Below, piece after piece: positions 41,279-52,496 of a DNA stretch of 64,000 nucleotides. Source of the stretch: Paenibacillus peoriae KCTC 3763. Lineage in GTDB: Bacteria > Bacillota > Bacilli > Paenibacillales > Paenibacillaceae. Position numbers and translations under genes: made by a program. The stretch is taken from positions 186,001 to 250,000 of the forward strand of contig NZ_AGFX01000030.1 of assembly GCF_000236805.1 (NCBI RefSeq). The letters run 5' to 3'. How positions within the stretch are numbered: the first letter of the stretch is position 1; each line of letters starts with the position of its first letter. The notes under the pieces were generated by a model. It was not told where the DNA came from. It made no database searches and saw only the letters and a list, made by a program, of their open reading frames with translations.

Positions 41279-42214
41279 GTGCCTTTAATTAAGGACTCCA
41301 AGGTGACGACAAAAGAAAATAATATTGTATTGTTTCCAAAGACACTGGACTATTATCAAATTCAACTTACTGTGATGCTTGAAAACGAACGTTACGGAGA
41401 GGCGATGGCGATGCTGCGTTTTTTAATGCAGTGTCAGGGACAGGAGCAGAAACAATACGATGAATGGGATGCTCTATTACAATGGCTGGAAGCTGCCTTT
41501 CCACAGTATGTTGACAGCGGGGGAGTAACGGACGTTGCGGAAGAAGACGAGGTGGGCGAAGTAGAATTGGCTCGCCGCCATGCACGCTTTAAGCAGGAGC
41601 AGGATGCAGGGTATGGCAATAGGCTGCTGCAGATGGCTATGGATGGACCATTATCCGAACAGACGATTTTAGCACTTGAGCAGTTGTCCTATCTGGAGCT
41701 GCCGGAAATTGACGATGCCTTGCTTCGCTGGATAAAAGAACGGGAAATCCATCCTCTCCTCCAATTCCGAATTTTGCAAACACTGCGACGACGTGGAATG
41801 GAAGGGACGATAGAAATCAGACGGGGAGATGAAAAAGCGGAGATCGAGATTGAAACGGTTCCACTTCAACCGGGTGATTTTCCTGAACAGATTTTGCGTA
41901 TCTTGGAACGGGTAGCCGATCAGACCGAGGTGCATGAGCCTACGCTGTTCTATTTTGCGCAGGAGCTGTGGTCGCAGTTTGTGATGGCTGTGTATGGTAC
42001 GAATGATTACAGATCGATGCTGGTGGAAGAGGACGGAATGTCGGATATTTGGGCGGCAGCTCTCCACCAGACGGTTTCGGAGAGTTTGAGTGGAAGCAAC
42101 AACGAGGAAGAAACACGTGCTATTTACGGCATTACAGATTCGCTGCGCTTCCGTTTTGAGCAGGCGTATCGGTCAATGCGAGTCTTTGTAGCTGCGGGAA
42201 TGAATACTCCTTGA
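41279..42214 (+). CDS. YsoA-like TPR-type protein upstream of tig
   Basis: A 311-residue acidic helical protein (TPR-like arrangement) with no catalytic motif. It lies directly before tig, the place of ysoA in B. subtilis, and size and character agree with that protein. GTG at 41279 is the start, six bases after GGAGGAGAGG. Function is unknown; the link to ysoA rests on synteny and general character. Confidence 0.8.
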   Translation: MPLIKDSKVTTKENNIVLFPKTLDYYQIQLTVMLENERYGEAMAMLRFLMQCQGQEQKQYDEWDALLQWLEAAFPQYVDSGGVTDVAEEDEVGEVELARRHARFKQEQDAGYGNRLLQMAMDGPLSEQTILALEQLSYLELPEIDDALLRWIKEREIHPLLQFRILQTLRRRGMEGTIEIRRGDEKAEIEIETVPLQPGDFPEQILRILERVADQTEVHEPTLFYFAQELWSQFVMAVYGTNDYRSMLVEEDGMSDIWAAALHQTVSESLSGSNNEEETRAIYGITDSLRFRFEQAYRSMRVFVAAGMNTP

Positions 42215-42257
42215 ATGACCGGAAACGTTTACCTGTAAAGCATTGAAAGGGCTGCTC

Positions 42258-42286
42258 TTGAAAAAGACAGTAATGTTAGATATACT
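42258..42286 (+). promoter_or_regulatory. tig promoter
   Basis: TTGAAA (42258-42263), 17 bases, TATACT (42281-42286), about 70 bases before the tig start; a SigA-type promoter. Confidence 0.75.
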
Positions 42287-42358
42287 ATAATGGTTATTTT
42301 GTGTGCGTTGATTGAAATGAAAACTAAGTGAAGATTTTGTTGGAGGGGAAAGCATAAA

Positions 42359-43672
42359 ATGAAAGCAACTTGGGAGAAAATAGAGAAGAACCTTGGGGTT
42401 CTTGAAGTTGAGGTTAACGCGGATCGTGTAGCCGCTGCACTCGACAAAGCTTTTAATAAAGTGGTAAAGCAAGTAAGTGTACCAGGATTCCGTAAAGGTA
42501 AGGTGCCACGTCCTATTTTTGAAAAACGCTACGGTATTGAAAGCTTGTATCAGGATGCAATCGACTTCCTGCTGCCAGAAGCTTATGGTGAAGCTGTAGA
42601 GCAAACGGACATCTTCCCGGTTGATAGCCCGGACGTTGAAATTGATCAATTTGCTAAAGGCGAATCTTTCAAATTCAAAGCAAAGGTTACAGTTAAGCCT
42701 GAAGTTACTTTGGGCGAGTACAAAGGCATAGAAGTGTCTGTAAGCAAACTTGAAGTAAGCGACGAAGAATTGACTCAAGAGCTGGAGCGCCTGCAACAAC
42801 GTCATGCTGAATTGGTTGTCGTTGATGAAGATGCTGCTCAATCCGGTGATACAGCTATTATCGACTTCGACGGTTCCGTAGACGGCGTACAATTCGAAGG
42901 CGGACAAGCTGAGAAGTATTCTCTGGAGCTGGGCTCCAACACCTTCATCCCTGGCTTTGAAGATCAAGTGATTGGTTTGCACACTGGCGATTCCAAGGAC
43001 GTTGAAGTAACGTTCCCTGAGAACTACCATTCTGCTGACCTGGCTGGCAAACAAGCTGTATTCAAAGTGAAAGTTCATGAGCTGAAACGCAAAGTTCTTC
43101 CTGAACTGGACGATGAATTTGCTAAAGATGTAAGTGAATTTGACACACTGGCTGAATTCAAGGAAGATCTGAAAAAGCAATTGCTGGAGCGTAAGGAGAA
43201 TGAAGCTAAAGCAGCTCGTGAAGGTGCTGTAGTGGAGAAAGTTGCTGAGAATGCAACAATCGACATTCCTGAAGCAATGGTCAAGAGTGAAGTGCAAAAC
43301 ATGGTTCGCGATTTCGACAACCGTCTGCGCAGCCAAGGCATGAACCTTGAAATGTTCCTCGGCTTCTCCGGTCAAAGCAAGGAAGACCTGGAAGAGCAAA
43401 TGAAAGCTGATGCTGAAAAGCGCGTGCGTAACAACCTCGTGCTGGAGCAAGTGGCTAAGGCAGAAAACATCGAAGTTTCCGAAACGGAAATTAATGAAGA
43501 GCTGCAAAACATGGCTGATGCTTACAAACGTTCTGTTGAAGAAATCCGCAGTATTCTGGAAAGTAACGGCTCGTTAGCCAACTTGAAAGAAGAGGTCTCA
43601 CTGCGCAAAACAATTGCTTTGCTGGTGGAAAACAGCAAAGAAGTTGAAGCACCAGCTGCAGCTGCTGAGTAA
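42359..43672 (+). CDS. tig: Trigger factor
   Basis: A 437-residue ribosome-bound chaperone and peptidyl-prolyl isomerase. The ribosome-docking signature GFRKGKVPRPIFEKRYG (residues about 43-60) is clear, the FKBP-type domain lies at about 160-240 (SGDTAIIDFDGSVDG), and the helical C-terminal arms follow. GGAGGGGAAAGC precedes the ATG. The acidic, helix-rich C-terminus and length are normal. A terminator follows. Confidence 0.97.
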   Translation: MKATWEKIEKNLGVLEVEVNADRVAAALDKAFNKVVKQVSVPGFRKGKVPRPIFEKRYGIESLYQDAIDFLLPEAYGEAVEQTDIFPVDSPDVEIDQFAKGESFKFKAKVTVKPEVTLGEYKGIEVSVSKLEVSDEELTQELERLQQRHAELVVVDEDAAQSGDTAIIDFDGSVDGVQFEGGQAEKYSLELGSNTFIPGFEDQVIGLHTGDSKDVEVTFPENYHSADLAGKQAVFKVKVHELKRKVLPELDDEFAKDVSEFDTLAEFKEDLKKQLLERKENEAKAAREGAVVEKVAENATIDIPEAMVKSEVQNMVRDFDNRLRSQGMNLEMFLGFSGQSKEDLEEQMKADAEKRVRNNLVLEQVAKAENIEVSETEINEELQNMADAYKRSVEEIRSILESNGSLANLKEEVSLRKTIALLVENSKEVEAPAAAAE

Positions 43673-43734
43673 TTTAAACGATAAAAATATACGGGGTATG
43701 CTGTTACAGGCTGCAACGTAGTAATTAGATAGGG

Positions 43735-43769
43735 ATAAGGCACGTAGTGAAAGTTACGTGCCTTATTTT
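43735..43769 (+). terminator. Terminator after tig
   Basis: ATAAGGCACGTA pairs with TACGTGCCTTAT and is followed by TTTC. Confidence 0.8.
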
Positions 43770-44081
43770 CACCTTAGGAAACCTAAATTTTGGTCGTTTA
43801 TGGAAAGCGCTGTAAGTGGTGTTTTCGTGTTTTACATAAGTCACCACCGTACATTTGCACATACATATGAAACATGGTTAAATATGAGAAGGTCTCGGCA
43901 AAGCGTATTGTAAACAGCCGCACTTTAGATGAGCGGATGCAAATATGACACGAGACTCTGAACATGTTAAAATATTTTGTAAGGTGTTCACGTTTCATGC
44001 TCACCGCTTTCGTTTTAATGGGACTTAAGGAAGCGGATGAATACAGGTGTTCATTTTAATTAAGAAAAGAGGTTGGTCGTG
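43770..44081. other. clpP upstream region with several inverted repeats
   Basis: About 310 bases without a gene. GGTCTCG (about 43892-43898) can pair with CGAGAC (about 43953-43958), enclosing a CCGC/GCGG stem. A CCGCTT/AAGCGG pair (44004-44009 and 44031-44036) lies 45 bases before clpP. No CtsR heptad repeat was found. The repeats could be a structured leader or regulator sites. Confidence 0.45.
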
Positions 44082-44672
44082 ATGAGTCTCGTCCCTATGG
44101 TTGTGGAACAAACGAATCGAGGAGAACGATCTTACGATATTTACTCGCGGTTGCTTAAGGATCGCATCATTTTCCTGAGTGGCCCGATTGATGACGATGT
44201 CGCCAATCTCGTCATTGCACAGCTATTGTTCCTTGCTGCGGAAGATCCGGAGAAGGATATCAATTTGTATATTAACTCGCCAGGTGGTTCTGTAACTGCG
44301 GGCATGGGTATATATGATACAATGCAATTTATTAAGCCGGACGTATCAACGATCTGTGTAGGCATGGCTGCAAGCATGGGTTCTTTGTTGCTCACAGCGG
44401 GTGCACCAGGCAAAAGATACGCGCTTACTAACAGTGAGGTTATGATCCATCAGCCGCTCGGCGGCATTCAGGGGCAAGCCTCTGATATGCTGATTCATGC
44501 GGACTGGATTATCAAAACACGTGCCAAGCTGAATCAAATCTATGTAGAGCGTACGGGTCAGCCCCTCGAAAAAATCGAACGTGATACTGACCGGGATTTC
44601 TTCATGGAAGCAGAAGAGGCAAAAGCATATGGTATCATTGACCAGGTGCTGTCTAAACCGATTAATCTGTAA
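44082..44672 (+). CDS. clpP: ATP-dependent Clp protease proteolytic subunit
   Basis: A 196-residue serine protease that forms the tetradecameric chamber for ClpX and ClpC. The catalytic triad is complete: S98 ([11 protein letters not shown]), H123 (VMIHQP) and D172 (DRD). The ATG at 44082 follows AAGAGGT; a TTG three codons earlier is ignored. N-terminal [11 protein letters not shown] is the processed ClpP start. clpX follows after 12 bases, so the two are an operon. Confidence 0.97.
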   Translation: MSLVPMVVEQTNRGERSYDIYSRLLKDRIIFLSGPIDDDVANLVIAQLLFLAAEDPEKDINLYINSPGGSVTAGMGIYDTMQFIKPDVSTICVGMAASMGSLLLTAGAPGKRYALTNSEVMIHQPLGGIQGQASDMLIHADWIIKTRAKLNQIYVERTGQPLEKIERDTDRDFFMEAEEAKAYGIIDQVLSKPINL

Positions 44673-44684
44673 AGGGGTGGCTCT

Positions 44685-45941
44685 ATGTTTAAATTTAATG
44701 ATGAAAAAGGACAATTGAAATGTTCTTTCTGCGGCAAATCTCAAGATCAGGTTCGCAAACTTGTTGCCGGACCAGGTGTATATATATGTGACGAATGCAT
44801 TGAGCTGTGCACGGAGATTGTGGAAGAGGAATTGGGTCATGAAGAAGAAGTAGATCTGAAAGACATTCCGAAACCGATGCAAATCCGTGAGATTTTGGAC
44901 CAATATGTCATTGGTCAGGATCAAGCGAAAAAATCGTTGTCTGTAGCGGTATATAACCATTACAAACGTATTAATACACAAAACAAAATTGATGATGTAG
45001 AGTTACAAAAAAGCAACATTCTGATGCTTGGACCTACAGGTTCGGGTAAAACGTTGCTTGCGCAAACGATGGCTAAAATTTTGAACGTACCTTTTGCTAT
45101 TGCAGATGCCACTTCCCTCACGGAAGCCGGTTATGTAGGTGAAGACGTTGAAAACATTTTGCTGAAATTGATTCAAGCAGCCGATTATGATGTGGAAAAA
45201 GCCGAGCGCGGTATCATCTACATTGACGAAATTGATAAAGTAGCCCGTAAATCCGAAAACCCGTCCATTACGCGCGACGTATCGGGAGAAGGTGTACAGC
45301 AGGCCTTGCTTAAAATTTTGGAAGGCACGGTTGCTTCTGTACCTCCGCAAGGTGGCCGCAAGCATCCGCATCAAGAGTTCATTCAAATTGACACCACAAA
45401 TATCCTGTTTATTTGCGGCGGTGCTTTTGACGGTCTGGAGCAAATGATCAAACGCCGTATCGGTAAAAAGGTCATTGGCTTTAATGCCACTAGCGAACAA
45501 AAAGATCTGAAGCCAGGGGAATATACTTCCATGGTATTGCCTGAGGATCTGTTGAAATTCGGACTGATTCCGGAATTCGTAGGACGTTTGCCAGTCATTT
45601 CTACGCTGGAGCCGCTTGATGAGAATACATTGGTTCGTATCTTGTCGGAGCCGAAAAATGCGTTAACCAAGCAATACCAGAAGATGCTGGAACTGGATAA
45701 TGTGCAGCTGGAATTTAAGCAAGATGCTCTGGAAGCCATTGCTCGTGAGGCGATCAAGCGTAACACGGGTGCCCGTGGTCTTCGCGCGATCATTGAAGGT
45801 ATTATGCTCGACGTCATGTATGAAGTTCCTTCCCGTGATGATGTGACGACTTGCGTCATCAACGAGCAGGTAGTAAAAGACAAAATCGCACCGGAACTCG
45901 GTCGTACAGATAAGGATAAAAAACAAGAAGAGAGCGCCTAA
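44685..45941 (+). CDS. clpX: ATP-dependent Clp protease ATP-binding subunit ClpX
   Basis: A 418-residue AAA+ unfoldase. The N-terminal zinc domain has C13, C16, C35 and C38. Walker A is [12 protein letters not shown], the pore loop is in [12 protein letters not shown], Walker B is IIYIDEIDK, and the ClpP-docking IGF-type loop is in KKVIGF. AAAGGGGTGG precedes the ATG. It feeds proteins to the adjacent ClpP. Confidence 0.97.
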   Translation: MFKFNDEKGQLKCSFCGKSQDQVRKLVAGPGVYICDECIELCTEIVEEELGHEEEVDLKDIPKPMQIREILDQYVIGQDQAKKSLSVAVYNHYKRINTQNKIDDVELQKSNILMLGPTGSGKTLLAQTMAKILNVPFAIADATSLTEAGYVGEDVENILLKLIQAADYDVEKAERGIIYIDEIDKVARKSENPSITRDVSGEGVQQALLKILEGTVASVPPQGGRKHPHQEFIQIDTTNILFICGGAFDGLEQMIKRRIGKKVIGFNATSEQKDLKPGEYTSMVLPEDLLKFGLIPEFVGRLPVISTLEPLDENTLVRILSEPKNALTKQYQKMLELDNVQLEFKQDALEAIAREAIKRNTGARGLRAIIEGIMLDVMYEVPSRDDVTTCVINEQVVKDKIAPELGRTDKDKKQEESA

Positions 45942-46050
45942 GGATTGATACTTCGCGATCTCTACAACATGAGAAGCCGGATCTCCACTTCACTAAACCG
46001 TATGAGGTTTTAAGGGGTGGAGGTTTGGTGTTAATGGGAGAGAAAAGTAC

Positions 46051-47169
46051 ATGTTCTTAAGACAAGACACACGTCCCGTTAAAGTCGGGAATCTGACGAT
46101 TGGCGGCAGCAATGAAGTCATTATCCAAAGTATGTGTACAACCAAAACAGCAGATGTGGAAGCTACTGTAGCCGAGATTCTTCGCTTGGAGGAAGCCGGA
46201 TGTCAACTGGTGCGGGTTACGGTCAACAATGAGGAAGCAGCCGCTGCCATTAAGGAAATTAAAAAACGGATTCATATTCCGCTCGTCGCGGATATTCATT
46301 TTAATTACAAGCTGGCTCTACTGGCGATTGAAAACGGAATTGACAAGGTCCGCATTAATCCAGGTAATATTGGTCGACGCGAAAAAGTGGAGGCTGTCGT
46401 TAATGCGTGTAAGGAAAAAGGGATTCCGATTCGGATTGGTGTCAATGCCGGATCATTGGAGCAGCATTTGCTGGATAAGTATGGCTATCCGACGCCAGAA
46501 GCGATGGTAGAAAGCGCGCTGTACCATATCGGTATTTTGGAGGAGCTTGATTTCCACGATATTATTGTGTCTCTGAAAGCGTCTGACGTACCCATGGCGA
46601 TTGCTGCTTATATGAAGGCCGCTGAAATTATCAAGTATCCGCTTCATCTGGGTATCACCGAAGCAGGTACGCTCTTTACCGGAACGGTTAAAAGTGCGGC
46701 GGGTATGGGGGCCTTGCTGGCATCAGGCATCGGCTCCACGATGCGTATTTCACTCAGTGCCGATCCGGTGGAAGAAGTGAAGGTTGCACGGGAGCTACTC
46801 AAAACGTTTGGACTAATCACCAACGCTGCGACATTGATTTCCTGTCCAACTTGCGGACGTCTGGATATTGATCTGTTCTCTATTGCCAACGAGGTAGAGG
46901 ACTATATTGCCAAACTCAAGGTGCCGATTAAAGTATCGGTGCTGGGATGTGCAGTAAATGGTCCGGGTGAAGCGAAGGAAGCTGATATCGGCATTGCTGG
47001 AGCACGCGGGGAAGGGCTTTTGTTCCGTTACGGTAAAATGATCCGCAAAGTACCCGAGGCTGACATGGTTGATGAATTGAAAAAAGAAATTGATGTCATC
47101 GTCAAAGCGTATGAAGAGACAGGCAAAATCCCGGGGCGTGAAGAACGCCATACAGCTGAGAAAGTATAG
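46051..47169 (+). CDS. ispG: 4-hydroxy-3-methylbut-2-enyl-diphosphate synthase (flavodoxin/ferredoxin)
   Basis: A 372-residue [4Fe-4S] enzyme of the MEP isoprenoid pathway. The TIM-barrel part shows VQSM-type [10 protein letters not shown] and [10 protein letters not shown]; the C-terminal iron-sulfur part has SCPTCGR and [11 protein letters not shown] with the three cluster Cys residues and the catalytic Glu. GGGAGAG lies before the ATG. It sits between clpX and lonB, where B. subtilis has no gene. A strong terminator follows. Confidence 0.96.
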   Translation: MFLRQDTRPVKVGNLTIGGSNEVIIQSMCTTKTADVEATVAEILRLEEAGCQLVRVTVNNEEAAAAIKEIKKRIHIPLVADIHFNYKLALLAIENGIDKVRINPGNIGRREKVEAVVNACKEKGIPIRIGVNAGSLEQHLLDKYGYPTPEAMVESALYHIGILEELDFHDIIVSLKASDVPMAIAAYMKAAEIIKYPLHLGITEAGTLFTGTVKSAAGMGALLASGIGSTMRISLSADPVEEVKVARELLKTFGLITNAATLISCPTCGRLDIDLFSIANEVEDYIAKLKVPIKVSVLGCAVNGPGEAKEADIGIAGARGEGLLFRYGKMIRKVPEADMVDELKKEIDVIVKAYEETGKIPGREERHTAEKV

Positions 47170-47225
47170 ACCCAATCAGTTTTTATACAGAAGTATAATC
47201 ATTCTTTATGGTCATTATATCATCG

Positions 47226-47272
47226 CCGTGAAGAACAGTTCTGTTACAGAATTGTTCTTCACGGTGTTTTTG
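47226..47272 (+). terminator. Terminator after ispG
   Basis: CCGTGAAGAACA...TTCTG pairs with CAGAA...TTGTTCTTCACGG and is followed by TGTTTTTG. Confidence 0.9.
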
Positions 47273-47387
47273 TATTTTCCTTCTGATCTTTTGAAAGACT
47301 GCCGTTTAGCTATCGTGGAAAAGGAAATACTGTCTTTCATAGAGCGGCATTTTTCAATTTGCTGAGATGAGAAACGGAGGAAATACA

Positions 47388-49115
47388 ATGGACTTGACTA
47401 TGATTTTGTTGTTGGTACAAATGTTTTTCGGGATTGTCATCGGTCTGTATTTCTGGAATCTCCTACGGAGCCAGAAAACGAACCGTAGCGCGGTGGACCG
47501 GGAGTCCCGGAAGGAGCTGGATAAGCTGCGCAAGCTGCGCTCCATTTCACTTACCAAGCCGTTGGCGGAACGTACTCGGCCAGCAACGTTACAGGATATC
47601 GTCGGACAGAAGGACGGACTGCGTGCGCTCAAGGCGGCCTTATGTAGTGCAAATCCACAGCATGTCATTATTTATGGCCCGCCGGGAGTGGGGAAGACGG
47701 CTGCTGCGCGTGTAGTGCTGGAAGAGGCGAAGAAAAATCTGTCCTCTCCATTCAAGGCTGATGCGAAATTCACGGAAATTGACGCCACGACGGCCCGTTT
47801 TGATGAGCGTGGCATTGCAGACCCGTTAATTGGCTCGGTGCATGATCCCATTTATCAAGGGGCTGGAGCTATGGGGGTAGCGGGTATTCCGCAGCCTAAG
47901 CCTGGCGCTGTAACGAAGGCGCATGGTGGCATGCTGTTTATTGATGAAATCGGCGAATTGCACCCGACGCAGATGAATAAGCTGTTGAAAGTGCTGGAGG
48001 ACCGCAAGGTATTTTTGGAGAGTGCGTATTACAACTCAGAAGACACGCATACTCCTGCCTACATCCACGATATTTTTCAAAATGGATTGCCAGCGGATTT
48101 TCGTATGGTAGGTGCGACGACCCGTTCGCCGCATGAGCTGCCACCTGCCATTCGCTCCCGTTGTATGGAAATTTATTTCCGTGCCCTTCAGCCGCAGGAG
48201 ATTGCTCGTATTGCTGAGGATGCTGTCCACAAGCTGGGCTTTGGGCCTTGTCCCGAGGCGGTCGAGGTCGTACAGCGTTACGCTACGAATGGTCGGGAGG
48301 CAGTCAATATGATCCAGCTTGCTGCTGGTTTGGCGCTTACCGAGAAGCGGGAACGTCTCAATGCGTCTGATGTGGAATGGGTTGCGGGAAGCAGTCAAAT
48401 TCAACCGCGTCCTGATCGAAAAGTACCGGGCTTGCCGCAAATCGGTTTTGTTAACGGATTAGCTGTATACGGCCCGAATATGGGGATGCTGCTGGAAATT
48501 GAGGTTACGGCGGTTCCGGTTCCTGAAGGAAAGGGAAGCTACAATATTACGGGAGTAGTTGATGAGGAGGAAATTGGAGGGGGCTCCCGTACACTGCGAC
48601 GCAAGAGTATGGCTAAAGGTTCTGTGGAAAATGTACTGACCGTTTTGCGTACACTCGGATTGTCTCCGTCGAATTACGATCTGCATATCAATTTCCCTGG
48701 GGGCACGCCAGTAGACGGTCCGTCTGCAGGAATCGCAATGGCAACAGCTATTGCATCCGCCATGCGGGGAATTCCGGTGGATCACGAAATTGCGATGACT
48801 GGCGAGGTTAGCATCCACGGCCGTGTCAAACCAATTGGTGGCGTATTAGCCAAGGTTGAGGCAGCTTTTCAGGCAGGAGCCAAAAAGGTGATCATTCCGC
48901 AGGAAAACTGGCAAGCTCTTTTTGATAGTGTTGAGGGCTTACAGGTCATTCCCGTACAGTCGGTTACCGAAGTATTCCGTCATGTGTTTGGAGAAGAAAT
49001 GACGTTGGAAGCACCTGTGCATGCACCAATTGAGACTTTTCTCCCATCCCAATCTTCATTGTTACAGGCCGATGGAACGCATAATGGGGCGATATCTGAT
49101 ACAGGATCTTGCTAA
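47388..49115 (+). CDS. lonB: Lon-like ATP-dependent protease LonB
   Basis: A 575-residue membrane-anchored Lon-like protease, known in Bacillus as a forespore protein. One N-terminal helix (MILLLVQMFFGIVIGLYFW) replaces the Lon N-domain. The AAA+ part has GPPGVGKT and MLFIDEIGELHP, and the protease part has the Ser-Lys dyad in DGPSAGIAMATA and IGGVLAKVEAAF. GGAGG lies before the ATG at 47388; the frame extends seven codons upstream. It is followed by lonA as in B. subtilis. Confidence 0.95.
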   Translation: MDLTMILLLVQMFFGIVIGLYFWNLLRSQKTNRSAVDRESRKELDKLRKLRSISLTKPLAERTRPATLQDIVGQKDGLRALKAALCSANPQHVIIYGPPGVGKTAAARVVLEEAKKNLSSPFKADAKFTEIDATTARFDERGIADPLIGSVHDPIYQGAGAMGVAGIPQPKPGAVTKAHGGMLFIDEIGELHPTQMNKLLKVLEDRKVFLESAYYNSEDTHTPAYIHDIFQNGLPADFRMVGATTRSPHELPPAIRSRCMEIYFRALQPQEIARIAEDAVHKLGFGPCPEAVEVVQRYATNGREAVNMIQLAAGLALTEKRERLNASDVEWVAGSSQIQPRPDRKVPGLPQIGFVNGLAVYGPNMGMLLEIEVTAVPVPEGKGSYNITGVVDEEEIGGGSRTLRRKSMAKGSVENVLTVLRTLGLSPSNYDLHINFPGGTPVDGPSAGIAMATAIASAMRGIPVDHEIAMTGEVSIHGRVKPIGGVLAKVEAAFQAGAKKVIIPQENWQALFDSVEGLQVIPVQSVTEVFRHVFGEEMTLEAPVHAPIETFLPSQSSLLQADGTHNGAISDTGSC

Positions 49116-49225
49116 AAAGTGACCCTTTCATTGGTTTTTTTATTTAACATTTGATAAAATATGAAAGATAACAACGTGAGGATTGTAAAATCCGGAACCT
49201 GAGAATCACTGGAGGTGCGAAAGCG

Positions 49226-51562
49226 ATGGGACCCAACAAGACAAAAGGTCGTCGTTTTCCTTTGCTGCCTTTAAGAGGACTTCTGGTCTACCCGAGCATG
49301 GTTCTGCATCTCGATGTGGGCCGGGAAAAATCGGTCAAGGCTTTGGAAAAAGCGATGGTTGAAGACAATTTGATTCTCCTGTGTTCTCAATCTGAGGTAA
49401 ATATTGAAGAACCCGCACAAGAGGATATTTTTCGAGTCGGCACGGTAGCCAAGGTGCGCCAGATGCTCAAGCTTCCTAATGGAACGATTCGGGTGCTGGT
49501 GGAAGGGCTGGAACGTGCCGAGATTATCCAATATACGGACAATGAAGAATATTACGAGGTACTGGCCAAGGAATTGCATGAGGCAGAAAACGTGCAGCCT
49601 GAGACGGATGCGCTGATGCGCACTGTATTGACCCAGTTCGAGCATTATATCAACTTGTCCAAAAAGGTAACGCCCGAGACACTTGCCGCGGTATCCGATA
49701 TTGAGGAGCCTGGACGGCTGGCAGACGTGATCACAAGCCATCTGACGCTCAAGATTAAGGAAAAGCAGGATATTCTGGAGACGATCGACGTAACTCAGCG
49801 TCTGGAGAAGCTTCTGGATATTTTGAACAACGAGCGCGAAGTTCTGGAGCTGGAACGTAAAATCAGCCAGCGAGTGAAAAAGCAAATGGAAAAGACGCAG
49901 AAGGAATATTATCTGCGTGAACAAATGAAGGCGATTCAGAAGGAGCTTGGCGAGAAGGAAGGTCGTGCAGGAGAAGTTGAAGAGCTGCGCAACCAGTTGA
50001 GTGAGCTGGAGCTGCCTGTTCCGGTAAAAGAGAAGGTCGAAAAGGAAATCGACCGTCTGGAAAAAATGCCTGCAAGCTCCGCCGAGGGTGGCGTCATCCG
50101 CAATTACGTCGATTGGCTGTTAAGCTTGCCATGGAATACGTTCACCGATGATGACCTGGATATTGCCAAAGCCGAAGAGGTGCTGAATGATGACCACTAC
50201 GGACTGGATAAACCGAAGGAGCGGGTACTGGAGTACTTGGCTGTACGCAAGCTGGTGAAGACCATTAAGGGACCGATTCTGTGTCTCGTAGGTCCGCCAG
50301 GGGTCGGCAAGACCTCGCTGGCTCGTTCGATTGCCAAATCCATGGGCCGGGAATTTGTCCGCATCTCCCTCGGTGGTGTGCGGGATGAAGCAGAAATCCG
50401 TGGCCATCGCCGGACTTATGTTGGTGCGATGCCGGGGCGTATCATTCAGGGAATGAAGACGGCAGGCACGTCTAATCCGGTCTTTTTGCTGGATGAGATT
50501 GATAAAATGGCTTCCGATTTTCGGGGAGACCCATCAGCAGCATTGCTGGAGGTGCTTGATCCTGAACAAAACAATACGTTCAGCGACCATTTTGTCGAGC
50601 TGCCATTTGATCTATCCAATGTAATGTTTGTGACGACAGCAAATGCTGCACACAATATACCGCGCCCACTCATGGATCGTATGGAGACACTTTATATTCC
50701 TGGCTATACCGAACTGGAGAAGCTGGAGATTGCCAATCGTTATCTACTGCCCAAGCAGAAGAGAGAGCATGGTCTGGAAGAGGAGCAGTTGGTTATCGGC
50801 GAGGATACGCTGATGCGTGTCATTCGCGAATATACCCGTGAATCGGGCGTGCGGAATCTCGAACAGCAATTGGCCTCCCTATGCCGTAAGGCTGCGAAGT
50901 CAGTTGTATCCGGTGGGGAAGGATCGATTCAAGTCACACCGGATAATCTGAAAGATTATTTGGGCATCGCCAAATTCCGGTACGGTGTAGCGGAACTGGA
51001 GGATCAGATCGGTATGGTTACAGGCCTGGCATGGACAGAGGTCGGTGGTGAAACGCTGATGATTGAAGTGACTGTCGTACCTGGTGCCGGTAAACTGATT
51101 CTTACGGGTAAGCTTGGAGACGTGATGAAGGAATCCGCACAGGCGGCATTCAGCTATACTCGTTCCAAAGCGACCGAGTTGGGCATTGAACCGGATTTTT
51201 ATGAAAAAAATGATATTCACATCCATATTCCTGAGGGAGCCATTCCGAAGGATGGACCTTCTGCTGGAATCACCATTGCTACGGCATTGATTTCGGCATT
51301 GACCAACCGTCATGTATCGAAGGATGTGGCTATGACGGGCGAAATTACCCTGCGCGGTCGCGTGCTGCCGATTGGTGGTTTGAAAGAGAAGTCGCTGGCA
51401 GCTCATCGGGCAGGCTACAAAAAAATTCTGCTTCCAAAAGATAATGAACGGGATTTGAAGGATATTCCCGACAGTATCCGGCAGGATGTTGAATTCGTTC
51501 CCGTTGCCCATATGGATCAGGTGCTGAAGCATGCTTTGGTTGAGCAGGCAAGGGTACATTAG
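49226..51562 (+). CDS. lonA: ATP-dependent protease Lon
   Basis: A 778-residue cytoplasmic AAA+ protease. The N-terminal LAN domain ([22 protein letters not shown]) is followed by a coiled coil, Walker [14 protein letters not shown], Walker [12 protein letters not shown], and the proteolytic Ser in [14 protein letters not shown] with Lys in [23 protein letters not shown] lies before the ATG. Length is normal for LonA. ysxC follows after 18 bases. Confidence 0.97.
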   Translation: MGPNKTKGRRFPLLPLRGLLVYPSMVLHLDVGREKSVKALEKAMVEDNLILLCSQSEVNIEEPAQEDIFRVGTVAKVRQMLKLPNGTIRVLVEGLERAEIIQYTDNEEYYEVLAKELHEAENVQPETDALMRTVLTQFEHYINLSKKVTPETLAAVSDIEEPGRLADVITSHLTLKIKEKQDILETIDVTQRLEKLLDILNNEREVLELERKISQRVKKQMEKTQKEYYLREQMKAIQKELGEKEGRAGEVEELRNQLSELELPVPVKEKVEKEIDRLEKMPASSAEGGVIRNYVDWLLSLPWNTFTDDDLDIAKAEEVLNDDHYGLDKPKERVLEYLAVRKLVKTIKGPILCLVGPPGVGKTSLARSIAKSMGREFVRISLGGVRDEAEIRGHRRTYVGAMPGRIIQGMKTAGTSNPVFLLDEIDKMASDFRGDPSAALLEVLDPEQNNTFSDHFVELPFDLSNVMFVTTANAAHNIPRPLMDRMETLYIPGYTELEKLEIANRYLLPKQKREHGLEEEQLVIGEDTLMRVIREYTRESGVRNLEQQLASLCRKAAKSVVSGGEGSIQVTPDNLKDYLGIAKFRYGVAELEDQIGMVTGLAWTEVGGETLMIEVTVVPGAGKLILTGKLGDVMKESAQAAFSYTRSKATELGIEPDFYEKNDIHIHIPEGAIPKDGPSAGITIATALISALTNRHVSKDVAMTGEITLRGRVLPIGGLKEKSLAAHRAGYKKILLPKDNERDLKDIPDSIRQDVEFVPVAHMDQVLKHALVEQARVH

Positions 51563-51580
51563 AGAGGAATTAAGGACACA

Positions 51581-52192
51581 ATGAAAGTAACAAAAGCAGA
51601 ATTTATTATTAGTGCGGTTGGTCCCAATCAGTTTCCTGTAGACGCTTTGCCAGAGATTGCTCTGGCAGGGCGCTCTAATGTCGGGAAGTCTTCATTGATT
51701 AACCGCATGATTAGCCGCAAAAATTTGGCGCGCACCAGTTCTACGCCAGGGAAAACCCAACAGCTTAATTATTACCGGATTAATGATGATCTCTATTTTG
51801 TCGATTTTCCCGGCTACGGCTACGCTAAAGTATCCAAGACGTCCCGCAAAGCCTGGGGGCAGATGATCGAGTCTTATTTGCTGGAGCGGGAGCAACTCAA
51901 GCTGGTGCTGCAAATGGTTGATTTGCGCCATCCGCCGTCCAAGGATGATATCATGATGTATGATTGGCTGCGTCATAACGGGCTTCCCGTATGTGTTGTA
52001 GGTACAAAGGCAGATAAAATCCCCAAAACACGACGGGAAAAGCATTATAAAGTCATTAAGCAGGAACTTGGAATACTTCCCGGTGGATTGTTTATCCCCT
52101 TTTCATCTGAAGAAGGCATGGGCAAGGAAGAACTGTGGTCTGTCATCTCCAGCTATATAGAGAATGACGACGAAGGACAGACGGAATTGTAA
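51581..52192 (+). CDS. ysxC: Ribosome biogenesis GTPase YsxC/EngB
   Basis: A 203-residue essential GTPase acting in 50S subunit assembly. The G motifs are clear: [12 protein letters not shown] (G1), TPGKTQ (G2), [11 protein letters not shown] (G3), TKADKIPK (G4). GAGAGGAATTAAGG lies before the start. It is directly after lonA as in B. subtilis. Confidence 0.97.
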   Translation: MKVTKAEFIISAVGPNQFPVDALPEIALAGRSNVGKSSLINRMISRKNLARTSSTPGKTQQLNYYRINDDLYFVDFPGYGYAKVSKTSRKAWGQMIESYLLEREQLKLVLQMVDLRHPPSKDDIMMYDWLRHNGLPVCVVGTKADKIPKTRREKHYKVIKQELGILPGGLFIPFSSEEGMGKEELWSVISSYIENDDEGQTEL

Positions 52193-52496
52193 ATGCAGGG
52201 CGCCCTTGGGGCGTCCTTTTTCATGGTGTATGGATTTCAGATTGATGTAGATTTCAGAATATTTAAAACTCATTAAGCTGGTAGGAATAATACTTATATC
52301 TAAGAAATCACGCGGATTTCCTGCAGAAAAGTGAGCATATGGGGGATAATGCTACCTCAATGAAGATATTTTCCGTTTAATTCTCATGAATGACCGATTT
52401 TTGTGAACTGATCTGAAAGAAAAGCGCTGTGGGTCTGATGTATAATAAATTGTAAAGCTCGAACTATAGGTTCAGGAAAGAATTGAGGAGATTGGT
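52193..52496. other. 304-bp gap: ysxC terminator and promoter region of the 52497 gene
   Basis: It starts with a terminator (52198-52221, GGGCGCC with GGCGTCC, then TTTTT). A TATAAT with an upstream TG (TGATGTATAAT, about 52435-52446) precedes the next gene. Nothing else is recognised. Confidence 0.65.
52198..52221 (+). terminator. Terminator after ysxC
   Basis: A 7-bp stem GGGCGCC/GGCGTCC with a 5-base loop, followed by TTTTT. Confidence 0.85.

Noticed and set aside
42173-43507. 444-residue open frame on the minus strand
   Set aside because: Antisense to tig; rich in Phe, Leu and His as expected from reversed acidic coiled-coil codons; no family match.
43798-44004. 68-residue minus-strand open frame between tig and clpP
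   Set aside because: No ribosome site; it overlaps the inverted repeats and has no recognisable similarity.
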